NCBI RefSeq assembly: GCF_000243115.2
Contig: NZ_CP007035.1
Coordinates: 2,790,001-2,854,000 of the forward strand
Reading direction: 5' to 3'
DNA from: Niabella soli DSM 19437
GTDB lineage: Bacteria > Bacteroidota > Bacteroidia > Chitinophagales > Chitinophagaceae
DNA length: 64,000 nt
The notes below the pieces were generated by a model. The model searched no databases. It was not told where the DNA came from and worked only from the letters and a program-made list of their open reading frames with translations. The translations under genes were made by a program, and so were the position numbers. This document shows, one piece after another, positions 9,001-16,041 of the stretch. Within the stretch, counting starts at the first letter, position 1. Each line of letters opens with the position of its first letter.

Positions 9001-9336
9001 GGAAAACGCACTTACTTCTGCCGCCGCCTGGGCCATATTGGTACCCGGATAAAAATTGATCTTTATTAGTGTAAGACTCTGTATATTTTTTGTTTCAATA
9101 CTTTTTACCCCGTTCACATACAACAGAATATTGATGTATTGTTTACCAAAAAAAGCCTCCATCTGCTCCGCCGTATAACCGCCAAAGGGGTGCGACAAAT
9201 AAATGGCCGGCAGATCCAGTTTTGGGAAAATATCTACCTTAATGGAGTTCACCGCCTTCATCCCAAAGAAAAAAAGTGCAACAACCAACACCAGTATGGT
9301 AATGGGCTTTCTTAATGCAAAACGAATTAAATTCAT
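6067..9336 (-). CDS. RND efflux permease, AcrB/MMPL superfamily (first system)
   Basis: The 1089-residue inner-membrane pump has the classic RND layout: TM1 at residues 12-30, a large periplasmic domain, TM2-6 (about 335-490), a cytoplasmic acidic insert (DGRELTEEEEYANAGLAEGEED, near 508-530), TM7 near 565-585, a second periplasmic domain and TM8-12 at the end. The proton-relay motif in TM4 reads GILVDESTVTIEN, with Asp401-Glu402 where most pumps have Asp-Asp. This conservative change is noteworthy but probably compatible with function. It is closest to HAE1-like exporters, and the substrate cannot be read from sequence. It is the second gene of the TolC-permease-adaptor operon, adjacent to a two-component system. 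Confidence 0.93.
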   Translation of the reverse strand: MNLIRFALRKPITILVLVVALFFFGMKAVNSIKVDIFPKLDLPAIYLSHPFGGYTAEQMEAFFGKQYINILLYVNGVKSIETKNIQSLTLIKINFYPGTNMAQAAAEVSAFSNRIQAIFPQGSNPPFIIRFDVSTLPVGQLVLSSDKRSNNQLLDMANVYVRSSFTSIPGLVGSVPFGGNVRTVVIKVNPELLRAHNMTADQLVGALRVNNLPSPAGNVRIGDKNYVTPANTTIKQIKDFENMPLFINGKASNLYLRDVATVEDGADVSAGYALINGKRSVYINIAKAADASTWEVVQNLKKTMPKIQSQLPEDVKLSYEFDQSSYVMNSVKSLMSEGVIGAILTGLMVMLFLGDLRGALIVILTIPTSIITGVLFLNMFGQTINIMTLSGLALAIGILVDESTVTIENIHQHLDMGKPKALAIWDACKEIAFPKLLILFCILAVFAPAFTMGGIPGSLFLPLALAIGFSMIASYFLAQTFVPVMANWIMKIKHHKGKDGRELTEEEEYANAGLAEGEEDTWSQKERLLKGADSGEKMSRFDKFRARYMRFLDRMMPYRKLIVTLYILIIGLASVFFLRIIGRDVLPKVNGRQFQVRLREPDGTRIEKTELKAIDLLNVINNVVGKKNVSITSTFVGMHPQLFSTAPIFLWMAGPHEAVLQVALKEDYKVNLDELKDKIRKRAAEIAPEMKLSFEPIELTDKILSQGSPTPIEVRFSGRDKKLNEKYAAQMVDKLKKIDYLRDVQIGQSIHYPALKIDIDRIRAAQLGTDMSSISRSLIASTSSSRLTEKNTWVDTKSNLTYSVQVEVPESEMQSQNDIREIPLSPNSARPLLGDVATIKPDTTYGEADNLGSVPMLTVTANLNNKDLGAAAKDVQAAIHSLGKLPRGLNVDLIGLSETLTDTLDSLQSGLLVAIVVIFLMLAANFQSFKVSIIVLATVPAVLFGSMVLLMLCGSTLNLQSYMGMIMSVGVSISNAVLLITNAEQIRKHNGDALKSAREAAALRMRPILMTALAMVVGMIPMASGLGEAGDQSSPLGRAVIGGLIASTFAALFILPLAFAWGLGKTSTQSVSLDPEDKESIHYIPGLHH

Positions 9337-9413
9337 CTGTATTTTCCTGTTTTAAAACAATTATTTCTGCTCTCTTCTATAAAATCTGAATTACAGTTAT
9401 GTTCTCCCTCCCC

Positions 9414-9441
9414 ATTCACAATTCACCACTGCCTATTCACT
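9414..9441. repeat. heptanucleotide array, unit ATTCACN
   Basis: Units ATTCACA, ATTCACC, ACTGCCT and ATTCACT in register on the plus strand, directly after the TolC stop codon on the minus strand and within the operon gap before the permease. Confidence 0.5.
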
Positions 9442-9446
9442 TCCTT

Positions 9447-10832
9447 TTAACGCAACTGCTCTTCAAATAAATTAAAATCACCCAGTGCGGCAGCCCGCAA
9501 CAACAAAGCCTGCCATACGTTATTACTGGCAATATCCCTGTCCGTTTCCGCCCGTATCAACGTATAATTTGCCTGGGTAACGTCTACCATATTGGTAAGC
9601 CCGTTTCTATAGAGCACCGATTTTTGATGATAGGCGTCGGAAGCCGCTTTTACCTGCACCGGTGCTTCCTTAAAATTGGCCAGCGCATTGCTCATTTTGC
9701 TTTTTGAGGTTTGCAACTGTTGCTTTATGGCTACGTCCGCCAAATTATATTCTTCCTGCAATCCTTTGCTGATGAGGCGTTGCGCACTCACCTGTTTGGA
9801 TAAACGTACCGGCTGCATGATGTTCCAGGTAACACCTACTCCAAATAAATAGTTGGTCCGGTTGGGGTTAATACCGCTCCAGTAATCAGTGGAAAAGCTG
9901 TTTTGATTGGAGGCATAATCGCTCTTAAAACCAGAAGCTCTTGATTGCAGCAGGCCCACCAATGAAAAGCCGGGGTAATACTGCGTTCTTATATACCGCG
10001 TTTGCTCATCGCTAACAGCAATACGACTTTTATAATATTGCAGCAACGGATGCAAAGTTGCTTCACTGGTGGTATCCAGGTATACGCCGGGCAAAGCGGA
10101 TATAAAAGAAGTATCAATATCAAACTCATTATTATTGGTACCCATCAACTGCGCCAGAATATTTTTTTGTTCCTGCTCTTTATCTCTGGCATTGGTGAGC
10201 AATATACGGGCGCTGGAATATTCGGCGTTAGCGAGCGAAGAATCCACTCCCGCCACTAACCCGTTCTTTACACGCGCTATTACAAAGGTCCGGATCGAAT
10301 CAGCCCGGTTCAGGTTTTTTTCGTAAGATCTAGCGATCTGTCTTCCCGCCACCAGGTTTAAATAGGCCGCAGCCACTTTTACTTTATGTTCAAATAATTC
10401 CTGCTCCAGATCCCTTGTATTGGTTTCCTGTGCCCGTTGCGCTACCTTCACCCGCTCTTTATACTTGCCAAACGCAAAGAATTCCCAGTTTACATTAGTG
10501 AGGTATAAAGCACCAAACGCGGCATTCCAGTTTTGAGTTGCAAGCGACGGGCCCGCTGAGGCAGCCGCCAGCCCGCCGAATCCGTACAACGGTCCGTTAG
10601 TTCCGTTAATGGTTCCATAATCCTGCTGCACCGCCAGGTTTACATTGGGTAGCTGTTCCCGTTTTGCTGCAGTCACCAGTTCCCCTGCGGCCCGCATGTA
10701 AGCTTTTTTTGCTTTAATTGAGGGATAATTAACAACGGCCGTCTGGATAGCATCCTTTAATGTTACGGTAGTTTGAGCTGCCGCTGTTACTGAAGCAAAA
10801 ACAACTATAAGTAAAATCAATCTAAGCTGCAT
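9447..10832 (-). CDS. TolC family outer-membrane efflux channel (first system)
   Basis: A 461-residue outer-membrane factor. The chosen ATG at 10832 gives a proper Sec signal peptide (MQLRLILLIVVFASVTAAAQ); the upstream in-frame extension to 10889 adds charged residues and covers the promoter. Two OEP repeats with long alpha-helical hairpins are evident (TVTLKDAIQTAVVNYPSI; VKVAAAYLNLVAGRQIARSY; RNGLTNMVDVTQANYTLIRA). No lipobox is present. It leads a minus-strand operon with the permease (111-nt gap) and adaptor. Its promoter region at 10863-10898 carries the direct repeat TTCA-N7-TTCA shared with the adjacent response-regulator promoter, which predicts control by that two-component system. 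Confidence 0.92.
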   Translation of the reverse strand: MQLRLILLIVVFASVTAAAQTTVTLKDAIQTAVVNYPSIKAKKAYMRAAGELVTAAKREQLPNVNLAVQQDYGTINGTNGPLYGFGGLAAASAGPSLATQNWNAAFGALYLTNVNWEFFAFGKYKERVKVAQRAQETNTRDLEQELFEHKVKVAAAYLNLVAGRQIARSYEKNLNRADSIRTFVIARVKNGLVAGVDSSLANAEYSSARILLTNARDKEQEQKNILAQLMGTNNNEFDIDTSFISALPGVYLDTTSEATLHPLLQYYKSRIAVSDEQTRYIRTQYYPGFSLVGLLQSRASGFKSDYASNQNSFSTDYWSGINPNRTNYLFGVGVTWNIMQPVRLSKQVSAQRLISKGLQEEYNLADVAIKQQLQTSKSKMSNALANFKEAPVQVKAASDAYHQKSVLYRNGLTNMVDVTQANYTLIRAETDRDIASNNVWQALLLRAAALGDFNLFEEQLR

Positions 10833-10862
10833 GGTAGGAACAAGAGTTATTTTAGGGATATG

Positions 10863-10898
10863 CAAACCAAAAAAATCTTTTTGAAGCAAATTTGAAGC
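10863..10898 (-). promoter_or_regulatory. response-regulator site and promoter of the TolC-led efflux operon
   Basis: On the minus strand GCTTCA-AATTTGC-TTCA forms an 11-bp-period direct repeat (TTCA at 10893-10896 and 10882-10885). Exactly 11 nt downstream lies TTGGTTTG (10863-10870), a one-mismatch -7 element. The same layout occurs at 12939-12974 and 63144-63178. Confidence 0.65.
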
Positions 10899-10926
10899 TG
10901 CATAATTTAAGTTTTAATTTAAAAGT

Positions 10927-12261
10927 TCAGACATGGTCCCCGGGAAAAACCATCCGTTGAGCATCAGGCCGGGAAGGTATCGCATCCGTTGCCGCCAGAT
11001 ACTGATCATTAAAATAAACACAAAAAACATGACGGTCTTCCACGAAGGCATAGGAGACCCTGAAATTACATACTTCACAAATTTGTTTTACAATTGCCAG
11101 CCCAAGCCCCACACCTTCATTTTTTTGATTTCCTTTTTTAAACCGGCGAAAAATGTCTTTATGGGGTATGTCAACCGGCTGCCCCGTGTTGGTCATGCGA
11201 AAATAATCCGAAGTCAGTTCAATGTGGATCGATCCCCCCTCTTCATTGTACCGGATGGCATTACGCATCAGGTTGGCCACCAGGATATCCGCCAGAGTAG
11301 GGTTCGTTTTGATATATACTTTGCTGTCGACATTCCGGGTAATGGAAATATTTTTCAGATCTGCCCAATACTCGTAGGTCTGGATCACATTCTTTACCAC
11401 TTTGCAGAACTTGACATCTTCGCCGGTATTGAACTCATGATTTTCGAGTCGCGCCAGCAATACCAGCGACTTGGTGATATTGGAAAGCTTGTTGATCTCC
11501 AGTTGCATCTGCTCAATCAATGCAGCCTGCTGACCGTTCAGTTCTGTTTGTGTCAGCAATTCATTTTTTGTGCGCAACACTGCCAGCGGAGTTTGTAATT
11601 CATGCGAAGCATTTTCACTAAACTCCCTCGCCGTTGCATATTCTTCCAGGATCCGGCTGGTCATTTTCTCAATAAAGCCATTCAGTTCATTGAACTCAGT
11701 TGTAGACGAACGTTCCAGCTCCAGTTTTTTCTTTTGACGTACATTAAAATGGCGGATCGCTTCCAGCGTTGATTTAAAGGGGCGAAACAGTGTTTTGGAA
11801 AAAATTCTTGCGGAAATAAAGACTGTTGCGGAAATAAGCAACATTTTCCAGAGCATGGCTATAAACATGCTACTGAAAAATTCATTGGGGTTAATGAAAT
11901 AACTATGCGTTGTTATCTTATAATTTTTACCATTAACAGCGTGATAACTCGTCACAAACAAAGCCAGTTCTTTTTGATCCATCCCTTCCACCTTTTCCAC
12001 CCGTTTGGTGATCTGCGGATTTTCCGGGGGAATAGCCCCGGCGTATGGGGCTACGACTACTTCCCGGTCTTTTAAAAATGCATCGGCCGGTTGTCCGCTG
12101 CGCAGCAGGCTTATGACATGATCGTTTACAGAACGCAGCCGTTTTATTTCAAAATCGGTTATTTTTCGCTTTATGCTGGAATGCGAAATAAAAATAGTAA
12201 CCGGGGTTATCACCAGTATGATGCAAAGGAACCAGATGGATATTTTATTAATAAGCTTCAT
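10927..12261 (-). CDS. sensor histidine kinase (first two-component system)
   Basis: A 444-residue membrane kinase with TM1 (residues 8-26), a periplasmic sensor of about 110 residues, TM2 (about 135-158), a HAMP-like/linker region, the phosphoacceptor helix with ENASHELQTPLAVL (His near 225), the N box NLMRNAIRYN and the G box GVGLGLAIVKQ. The usual DxGxG is replaced by a TNTGQPV form common in Bacteroidota kinases. Its ATG overlaps the response-regulator stop by 4 nt (ATGA), indicating translational coupling. Downstream on the same strand is the RND efflux operon, its likely target. The periplasmic signal is unknown. The C-terminal 20-25 residues extend beyond the catalytic domain. Confidence 0.93.
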   Translation of the reverse strand: MKLINKISIWFLCIILVITPVTIFISHSSIKRKITDFEIKRLRSVNDHVISLLRSGQPADAFLKDREVVVAPYAGAIPPENPQITKRVEKVEGMDQKELALFVTSYHAVNGKNYKITTHSYFINPNEFFSSMFIAMLWKMLLISATVFISARIFSKTLFRPFKSTLEAIRHFNVRQKKKLELERSSTTEFNELNGFIEKMTSRILEEYATAREFSENASHELQTPLAVLRTKNELLTQTELNGQQAALIEQMQLEINKLSNITKSLVLLARLENHEFNTGEDVKFCKVVKNVIQTYEYWADLKNISITRNVDSKVYIKTNPTLADILVANLMRNAIRYNEEGGSIHIELTSDYFRMTNTGQPVDIPHKDIFRRFKKGNQKNEGVGLGLAIVKQICEVCNFRVSYAFVEDRHVFCVYFNDQYLAATDAIPSRPDAQRMVFPGDHV

Positions 12262-12932
12262 AATTTAAACCGGTACCCCAGGCCATACACCGTTTCTATA
12301 TAGTCGTTGCCATTGGCTGCCGCTATTTTTTTCCGGAGATTTTTTATATGCTGATAAATAAAATCAAAATTGGCAAGGTTATCTGTGTAATCGCCCCAAA
12401 GATGCGTGGCAATGGCCTGGCGCGAAAGCACCCGCCCTTTGTTGACAACAAAATACAACAACAGGTCAAATTCTTTAGGCGTAATATCCAGTATTTGCGT
12501 ATGCACCCGTGCTTCTATGGTGTCCGTATTCAGTTCTATTTCGTTGGCCAAAACAATATTGCTGCCATTCAGGTTGCTCCGGCGGTACATGGCGCGCAGG
12601 CGGGCATGCAATTCAGGCAGATGGAAGGGTTTGGTAATATAATCATCGGCGCCGCCTTCCAGTCCGTTGATCTTATCATCCAGCGCATTACGTGCAGAAA
12701 TGATCAATACCTTGCTACCGATCCTTTCTCCTTTGATAAAGCGGAGCACTTCCAGGCCGTCGCCGTCAGGAAGCATCATATCCAATAAAATAAAATCATA
12801 GGTAAATACCGATAGCTTTTGCTGGGCTTCGTCAACACCAAAGGCACATTCACAAATAAAATGCTCTGTCTGCAAATATTCTTTAATACTTGCAGACAGA
12901 GCACAATTGTCTTCGATAATTAAGATCTTCAT
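12258..12932 (-). CDS. OmpR/PhoB family response regulator (first two-component system)
   Basis: A 224-residue regulator with receiver domain (1-115) and winged-helix DNA-binding domain (about 128-222). Phosphoacceptor Asp51 is in FILLDMMLPDGDGL; the acidic pair is IIEDN; the conserved Lys is in YITKPF. The winged helix ends in the family hallmark ETVYGLGYRFKL. I chose the ATG at 12932, because the longer start at 12941 would overlap the -7 element TAATTTTG (12939-12946), which leaves almost no leader. A direct repeat TTCA-N7-TTCA upstream suggests autoregulation. It is coupled to the kinase gene by a 4-nt overlap. Confidence 0.95.
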   Translation of the reverse strand: MKILIIEDNCALSASIKEYLQTEHFICECAFGVDEAQQKLSVFTYDFILLDMMLPDGDGLEVLRFIKGERIGSKVLIISARNALDDKINGLEGGADDYITKPFHLPELHARLRAMYRRSNLNGSNIVLANEIELNTDTIEARVHTQILDITPKEFDLLLYFVVNKGRVLSRQAIATHLWGDYTDNLANFDFIYQHIKNLRKKIAAANGNDYIETVYGLGYRFKL

Positions 12933-12938
12933 CTCCTG

Positions 12939-12974
12939 CAAAATTAATGTGCAGTTTTGAAGAAAAGTTGAAGC
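12939..12974 (-). promoter_or_regulatory. autoregulatory site and promoter of response regulator 1
   Basis: Minus-strand GCTTCA-ACTTTTC-TTCA (TTCA at 12969-12972 and 12958-12961) is followed after exactly 11 nt by TAATTTTG (12939-12946), a perfect TAnnTTTG -7. The spacing and half-sites match the efflux-operon promoter. Confidence 0.7.
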
Positions 12975-12984
12975 AGGTAAATCC

Positions 12985-13047
12985 CAGTATTCAGATATCA
13001 GTACTCAGTATTCAGCGTTTAGCTTTAAGCGTTCAGCATTCAGCATT
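12985..13047. repeat. nine-unit heptanucleotide array, unit CAGYATT
   Basis: Nine consecutive in-register 7-mers on the plus strand: CAGTATT, CAGATAT, CAGTACT, CAGTATT, CAGCGTT, TAGCTTT, AAGCGTT, CAGCATT, CAGCATT. It starts 3 bp after the stop codon of the isomerase gene (stop at 13051-13053, minus strand) and ends near the regulator promoter. This is the cleanest array in the window. Confidence 0.8.
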
Positions 13048-13050
13048 TAA

Positions 13051-13887
13051 CTATTTCGCCTTTGTAGCCACAATAATCCCCCTGAAATAGCCCAATGATT
13101 CCGCAATGCCCATAAAGGGGTTGTTCATAAAACGCTCGTACTCCAGGCTTACTTTGCCGGTGTACCCCACCTGGCGCAGCATTTTTACAAAAGCAGGGAA
13201 GTTAATAATGCCGCGGCCTACTTCTACGGAAGCGCCGTCTTTTGTTGGGGCGGTTACATCTTTTAAATGGATATCAAAAACGCGGGCCTTGTACTTTTTC
13301 AAATCAGCCACGGCGTCCTTGCCATTGCGCGTATCATGGCCAATATCCAGGCACATCCCCATGCGGGGGTCCAGGTCTTTCACATGATTCCATACATCAT
13401 CTGCATCCTGATAAATCTTAATATCCGGCCCGTGCAGGTGAATAGCATACTTCATATCGTATTCCTTCACTTTTTTGTTTACATAAGGCAGCAGCTCATA
13501 ATTAGGTACCCCAACGATCAGCTTTACTCCCACTCTTTTTGCATATTCAAACGCCCTGTCCACCTCCGCTTCTGATTTCATGTAAATAGGGCCTACACCA
13601 TAACCTTCCACCCCTTTTGCTTTCAATTTTTGATGAAACGCCGCGATCTGCTCGTCTGTGCTGTTCAGCGGCAGATGAAAATCCTTTATACAGAGATAAT
13701 GGATCTCTTCCCGTTGCATCGTTTCCAATGTAGTATCAATACCAAATTTTGCGAAGGTATAGCCCGCCATCCCCAGTTTAAACCGCTCACCGGTCTCGGG
13801 CGGCGGCGCCGTTGGAACTTTCTGCGCAAAACAATGATTCCAGCTCAAACCAGATACCAGTAAAAAACACAATGCAATCCGTTTCAT
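13051..13887 (-). CDS. secreted sugar phosphate isomerase/epimerase-like TIM-barrel protein
   Basis: The 278-residue protein has a Sec signal peptide (MKRIALCFLLVSGLSWNHCFAQ) and an AP-endonuclease-2 type TIM barrel. Barrel strands with likely metal ligands are visible: LIVGVPNYE, YAIHLHGPD, GMCLDIGHDT, VFDIHLKDV and GKVSLEYERF, giving the usual Glu/Asp/His set. These proteins are usually annotated as xylose-isomerase-like and act on sugar derivatives; the substrate here is unknown. Length fits the family. It stands alone, divergent from the GT9 gene, with a -7-like TAAATTTA at 13914-13921. Its stop codon abuts the nine-unit heptad array. Confidence 0.85.
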   Translation of the reverse strand: MKRIALCFLLVSGLSWNHCFAQKVPTAPPPETGERFKLGMAGYTFAKFGIDTTLETMQREEIHYLCIKDFHLPLNSTDEQIAAFHQKLKAKGVEGYGVGPIYMKSEAEVDRAFEYAKRVGVKLIVGVPNYELLPYVNKKVKEYDMKYAIHLHGPDIKIYQDADDVWNHVKDLDPRMGMCLDIGHDTRNGKDAVADLKKYKARVFDIHLKDVTAPTKDGASVEVGRGIINFPAFVKMLRQVGYTGKVSLEYERFMNNPFMGIAESLGYFRGIIVATKAK

Positions 13888-13913
13888 ATCCTTTAATTAG
13901 ATTTTAGTGACGT

Positions 13914-13971
13914 TAAATTTATTAAAAAATCGGGTTGCTGCGCCTACCTTTTTATGATAACGTTTTCGTTA
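13914..13971. promoter_or_regulatory. divergent promoter region with TAACG-TTTT-CGTTA inverted repeat
   Basis: TAAATTTA (13914-13921) is a -7-like element for the minus-strand isomerase, and TACCTTTT (13945-13952) one for the plus-strand GT9 gene. Just downstream of the latter lies the perfect inverted repeat TAACG-N4-CGTTA (13958-13971), at the likely transcription start, which could be an operator. Confidence 0.4.
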
Positions 13972-14053
13972 CATCGAACCCCGGCCCTCAATTATAAACG
14001 GGAATTGGCCGCTATTGCTTTATGACCGATATTCGGCCAACAATTCTGGCATA

Positions 14054-15244
14054 ATGATCCGTTATCTTTCAATAGCGCTCCGCGGCTGGCAGGAACACCG
14101 GAAAAGCAGGAAACTGCTTGCCGGATTTGCCCGCTGGAAAGCGCTCCTTCAGCAGGTGCCGGTGCCGAATGCTGTTACCGGCAAAAAAATATTGCTGATA
14201 AGGCTGGACGATATTGGCGACTATTTGCTGTTCCGTAACTTTTTACCCGCTTATTATCAGTTTGCAAAGCAACAGGGCTGCACCCTAACCTACCTGGGCA
14301 ACAACGCCACCAAAAGTATCTTTAACCTGCTGGATGCCGCAAATGCTGATGCCACCATCTGGGTGAACAAAGCGCAATATCACAGCAGCGAAGACTATAG
14401 GATGAACCTATGGAAACAATTGCGCGCAGCAGGCTTTAGCCAGATAATCAATCCTTCCCGAACGCGCCCCTTATTATTAGATGATTTGTGCGCATTGGCT
14501 GCGGCAGCGCCTGAAAATACCGCCGCGGCCAACAGCTTCAGAACAAAGAAGCTGAACGAGGCATCGGATCAACAGTACCAACGTCTTTTTCCAAACCCTG
14601 AGCACTTGCACGAATTTGAATACAATAAAGCCTTTGCAGCCTGGTGCACCGGCACAACAATACCAATAAACAGACCCACTATTGCCGCTACCCCCTCCGA
14701 AGCACCTTTAAAACAACCTTATGTATTATGTTGCATCGGCGCGGCGCATAAAAGCCGGCGCTGGCCCCTGGCCCGGTGGGTCACCTTTATACAACAGGTA
14801 ACAACAAGCGGTACAGTCCGGCCGGTACTTTGCGGAAGCAAAGCTGAAACCGCAGCAGCTGCAACGATAGCAGCGGCTACCGGCGCCCAGAATATAACCG
14901 GCTCCACCACCCTCCCCGAGATCATTAACTGGATGCAACACGCCGCCGTTGCAATTTGTAACGACAGTATGGCTGCGCACCTGGCCGTATCCTGTGGCAC
15001 TCCGGCCATCATTGTATCCAACGGGAATAATTACCCACGCTTCACCACTTATGCCGAGACCGGGATCCCCAAGGTTTTTACCATTTATGCAAGACCTTTT
15101 TTAAAAGTGCTCGAAACCCGGGAACAGAAAATTTTTTGGCACTATACGCCGGTAACAAAAGATATGGATACAATTGACCCCGCGGCCGTTTTCGACCGCT
15201 TACAATCCCTGCTGGCCCAGGAATTTAGTTCCAAATTAACGTGA
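14054..15244 (+). CDS. glycosyltransferase family 9 (heptosyltransferase-like)
   Basis: A 396-residue GT-B enzyme of the GT9 family, which transfers sugars such as heptose during lipopolysaccharide or surface-glycan assembly at the inner membrane face. The N-terminal Rossmann domain begins ILLIRLDDIGDYLLFRNF. The C-terminal donor-binding domain shows CCIGAAHKSRRWPLARW and ICNDSMAAHLAVSCGTPAI, equivalent to the family NDSgxmHlAaalGxP motif. I chose the ATG at 14054; the frame extends to a TTG at 14015 but that start is less likely. The protein is Ala/Thr-rich in the middle. It stands alone, without other glycan genes nearby, so the acceptor is unknown. Confidence 0.85.
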   Translation: MIRYLSIALRGWQEHRKSRKLLAGFARWKALLQQVPVPNAVTGKKILLIRLDDIGDYLLFRNFLPAYYQFAKQQGCTLTYLGNNATKSIFNLLDAANADATIWVNKAQYHSSEDYRMNLWKQLRAAGFSQIINPSRTRPLLLDDLCALAAAAPENTAAANSFRTKKLNEASDQQYQRLFPNPEHLHEFEYNKAFAAWCTGTTIPINRPTIAATPSEAPLKQPYVLCCIGAAHKSRRWPLARWVTFIQQVTTSGTVRPVLCGSKAETAAAATIAAATGAQNITGSTTLPEIINWMQHAAVAICNDSMAAHLAVSCGTPAIIVSNGNNYPRFTTYAETGIPKVFTIYARPFLKVLETREQKIFWHYTPVTKDMDTIDPAAVFDRLQSLLAQEFSSKLT

Positions 15245-15365
15245 TCATCATGCCGGATTAAGGATTTGCGGTACCAAATCATTGAAACGATGATACAGTA
15301 GGCTAGCCGAGACTAAAATTTGAATGGCCTAATAATTCTATTTTTTTTAATATGATTATATTTTG

Positions 15366-15432
15366 TATCTTTACGATGGTGTTTTTCATAGGTTAGCAAC
15401 GCCCGCCTTTTCCAGGGCGGGCTTATTATTTC
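15366..15432 (+). ncRNA. candidate short RNA: promoter followed by intrinsic terminator
   Basis: TATCTTTA at 15366-15373 is a good -7 element. Only about 28 nt later begins a 7-bp GC-only stem, GCCCGCC (15401-15407) pairing with GGCGGGC (15416-15422), followed by TTATTATTT. Transcription from this promoter would give an RNA of about 50 nt. A 6-codon frame (M-V-F-F-I-G, 15376-15396) precedes the stem but begins almost on the expected start point. The element lies in a 283-bp gap upstream of a GreA-like gene that has its own promoter. Confidence 0.45.
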
Positions 15433-15515
15433 TCACTTTTTGCCCCTGTCAGTTTTCCTGTTTTTTTATTCTTTTATTGCGGCGATGATGACAAAAACAG
15501 TTAAAAAAAACTCGC

Positions 15516-15523
15516 TACCTTTA
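15516..15523 (+). promoter_or_regulatory. -7 element of the GreA-like gene
   Basis: TACCTTTA ends 4 nt before the ATG at 15528, so the transcript is expected to be leaderless or nearly so. Confidence 0.5.
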
Positions 15524-15527
15524 AGCA

Positions 15528-15968
15528 ATGAAGCAACAAATTCTTGACGCCATTATCCTGGAATTGCAACAGTTGCTGAGCAGCTACCAGCAACGGATAG
15601 GTACATTAGAAACCAGTGCGGACGTAGATGCGGCAGCAACGACCGACCTGGACGAAAACTCCCAACAGGATGAAGCAGCAACAATGGGTAACCTGCTGCA
15701 ACCACCCCAACAGGAGCTGGAAGATAGCATCGGCATTATTAAAACATTTGGAGCCATCCCATGCAGCCAATTTGCTTCCGGCGCCCTGATCGAAACCGAT
15801 GCGCATTACCTTATTGTAGGCGCCTCCCTTCCTCCATTGAAAGTAAACGGCAAAAAAGTAGTAGGCATTACCCCCGAAGCCCCGGCTTATACAGCATTGG
15901 AGGGTAAAAAGAAAGGCGATGAACTTCACCTGGGCAATAAGGATTATTTGATTTTATCAGTGTCCTGA
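15528..15968 (+). CDS. GreA/GreB C-terminal-domain-like protein
   Basis: A 146-residue protein. The N-terminal 60 residues form a likely helical hairpin (ILELQQLLSSYQQRIGTLE, then an acidic DLDENSQQDEAAT stretch). The C-terminal half resembles the GreA/GreB FKBP-like domain: LIETDAHYLIVGAS, VVGITPEAPAYTALEGKKKGDEL. True Gre factors also have a longer N-terminal coiled coil with acidic tip residues, and here the region is shorter and differs, so this may be a Gre-fold RNA polymerase-binding protein rather than a cleavage factor. Such short proteins are common in Bacteroidota. The -7 element ends 4 nt before the ATG. A promoter/terminator element lies upstream. Confidence 0.7.
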   Translation: MKQQILDAIILELQQLLSSYQQRIGTLETSADVDAAATTDLDENSQQDEAATMGNLLQPPQQELEDSIGIIKTFGAIPCSQFASGALIETDAHYLIVGASLPPLKVNGKKVVGITPEAPAYTALEGKKKGDELHLGNKDYLILSVS

Positions 15969-16029
15969 TCTTGTCCCGGACGCAACGAATACCTGCTGTC
16001 CGGGATAGCTACTATTAGCAGATTCTTTG

Positions 16030-16037
16030 TACCTTCG
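16030..16037 (+). promoter_or_regulatory. -7 element of the pRiA4b ORF-3-type gene and miaA
   Basis: TACCTTCG ends 4 nt before the ATG at 16042, again predicting a leaderless mRNA. It should also drive miaA, which overlaps the first gene by one base. Confidence 0.5.
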
Positions 16038-16041
16038 GTCT

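Noticed and set aside
12985-13047. Period-7 repeats considered as a CRISPR array
   Set aside because: Units are 7 bp and degenerate with no spacers, and no cas genes are present.
15376-15396. Six-codon leader peptide (M-V-F-F-I-G) before the terminator
   Set aside because: Its ATG begins 3 bp after the -7 box, so it would lie at or before the transcription start; retained only as part of the small-RNA candidate.
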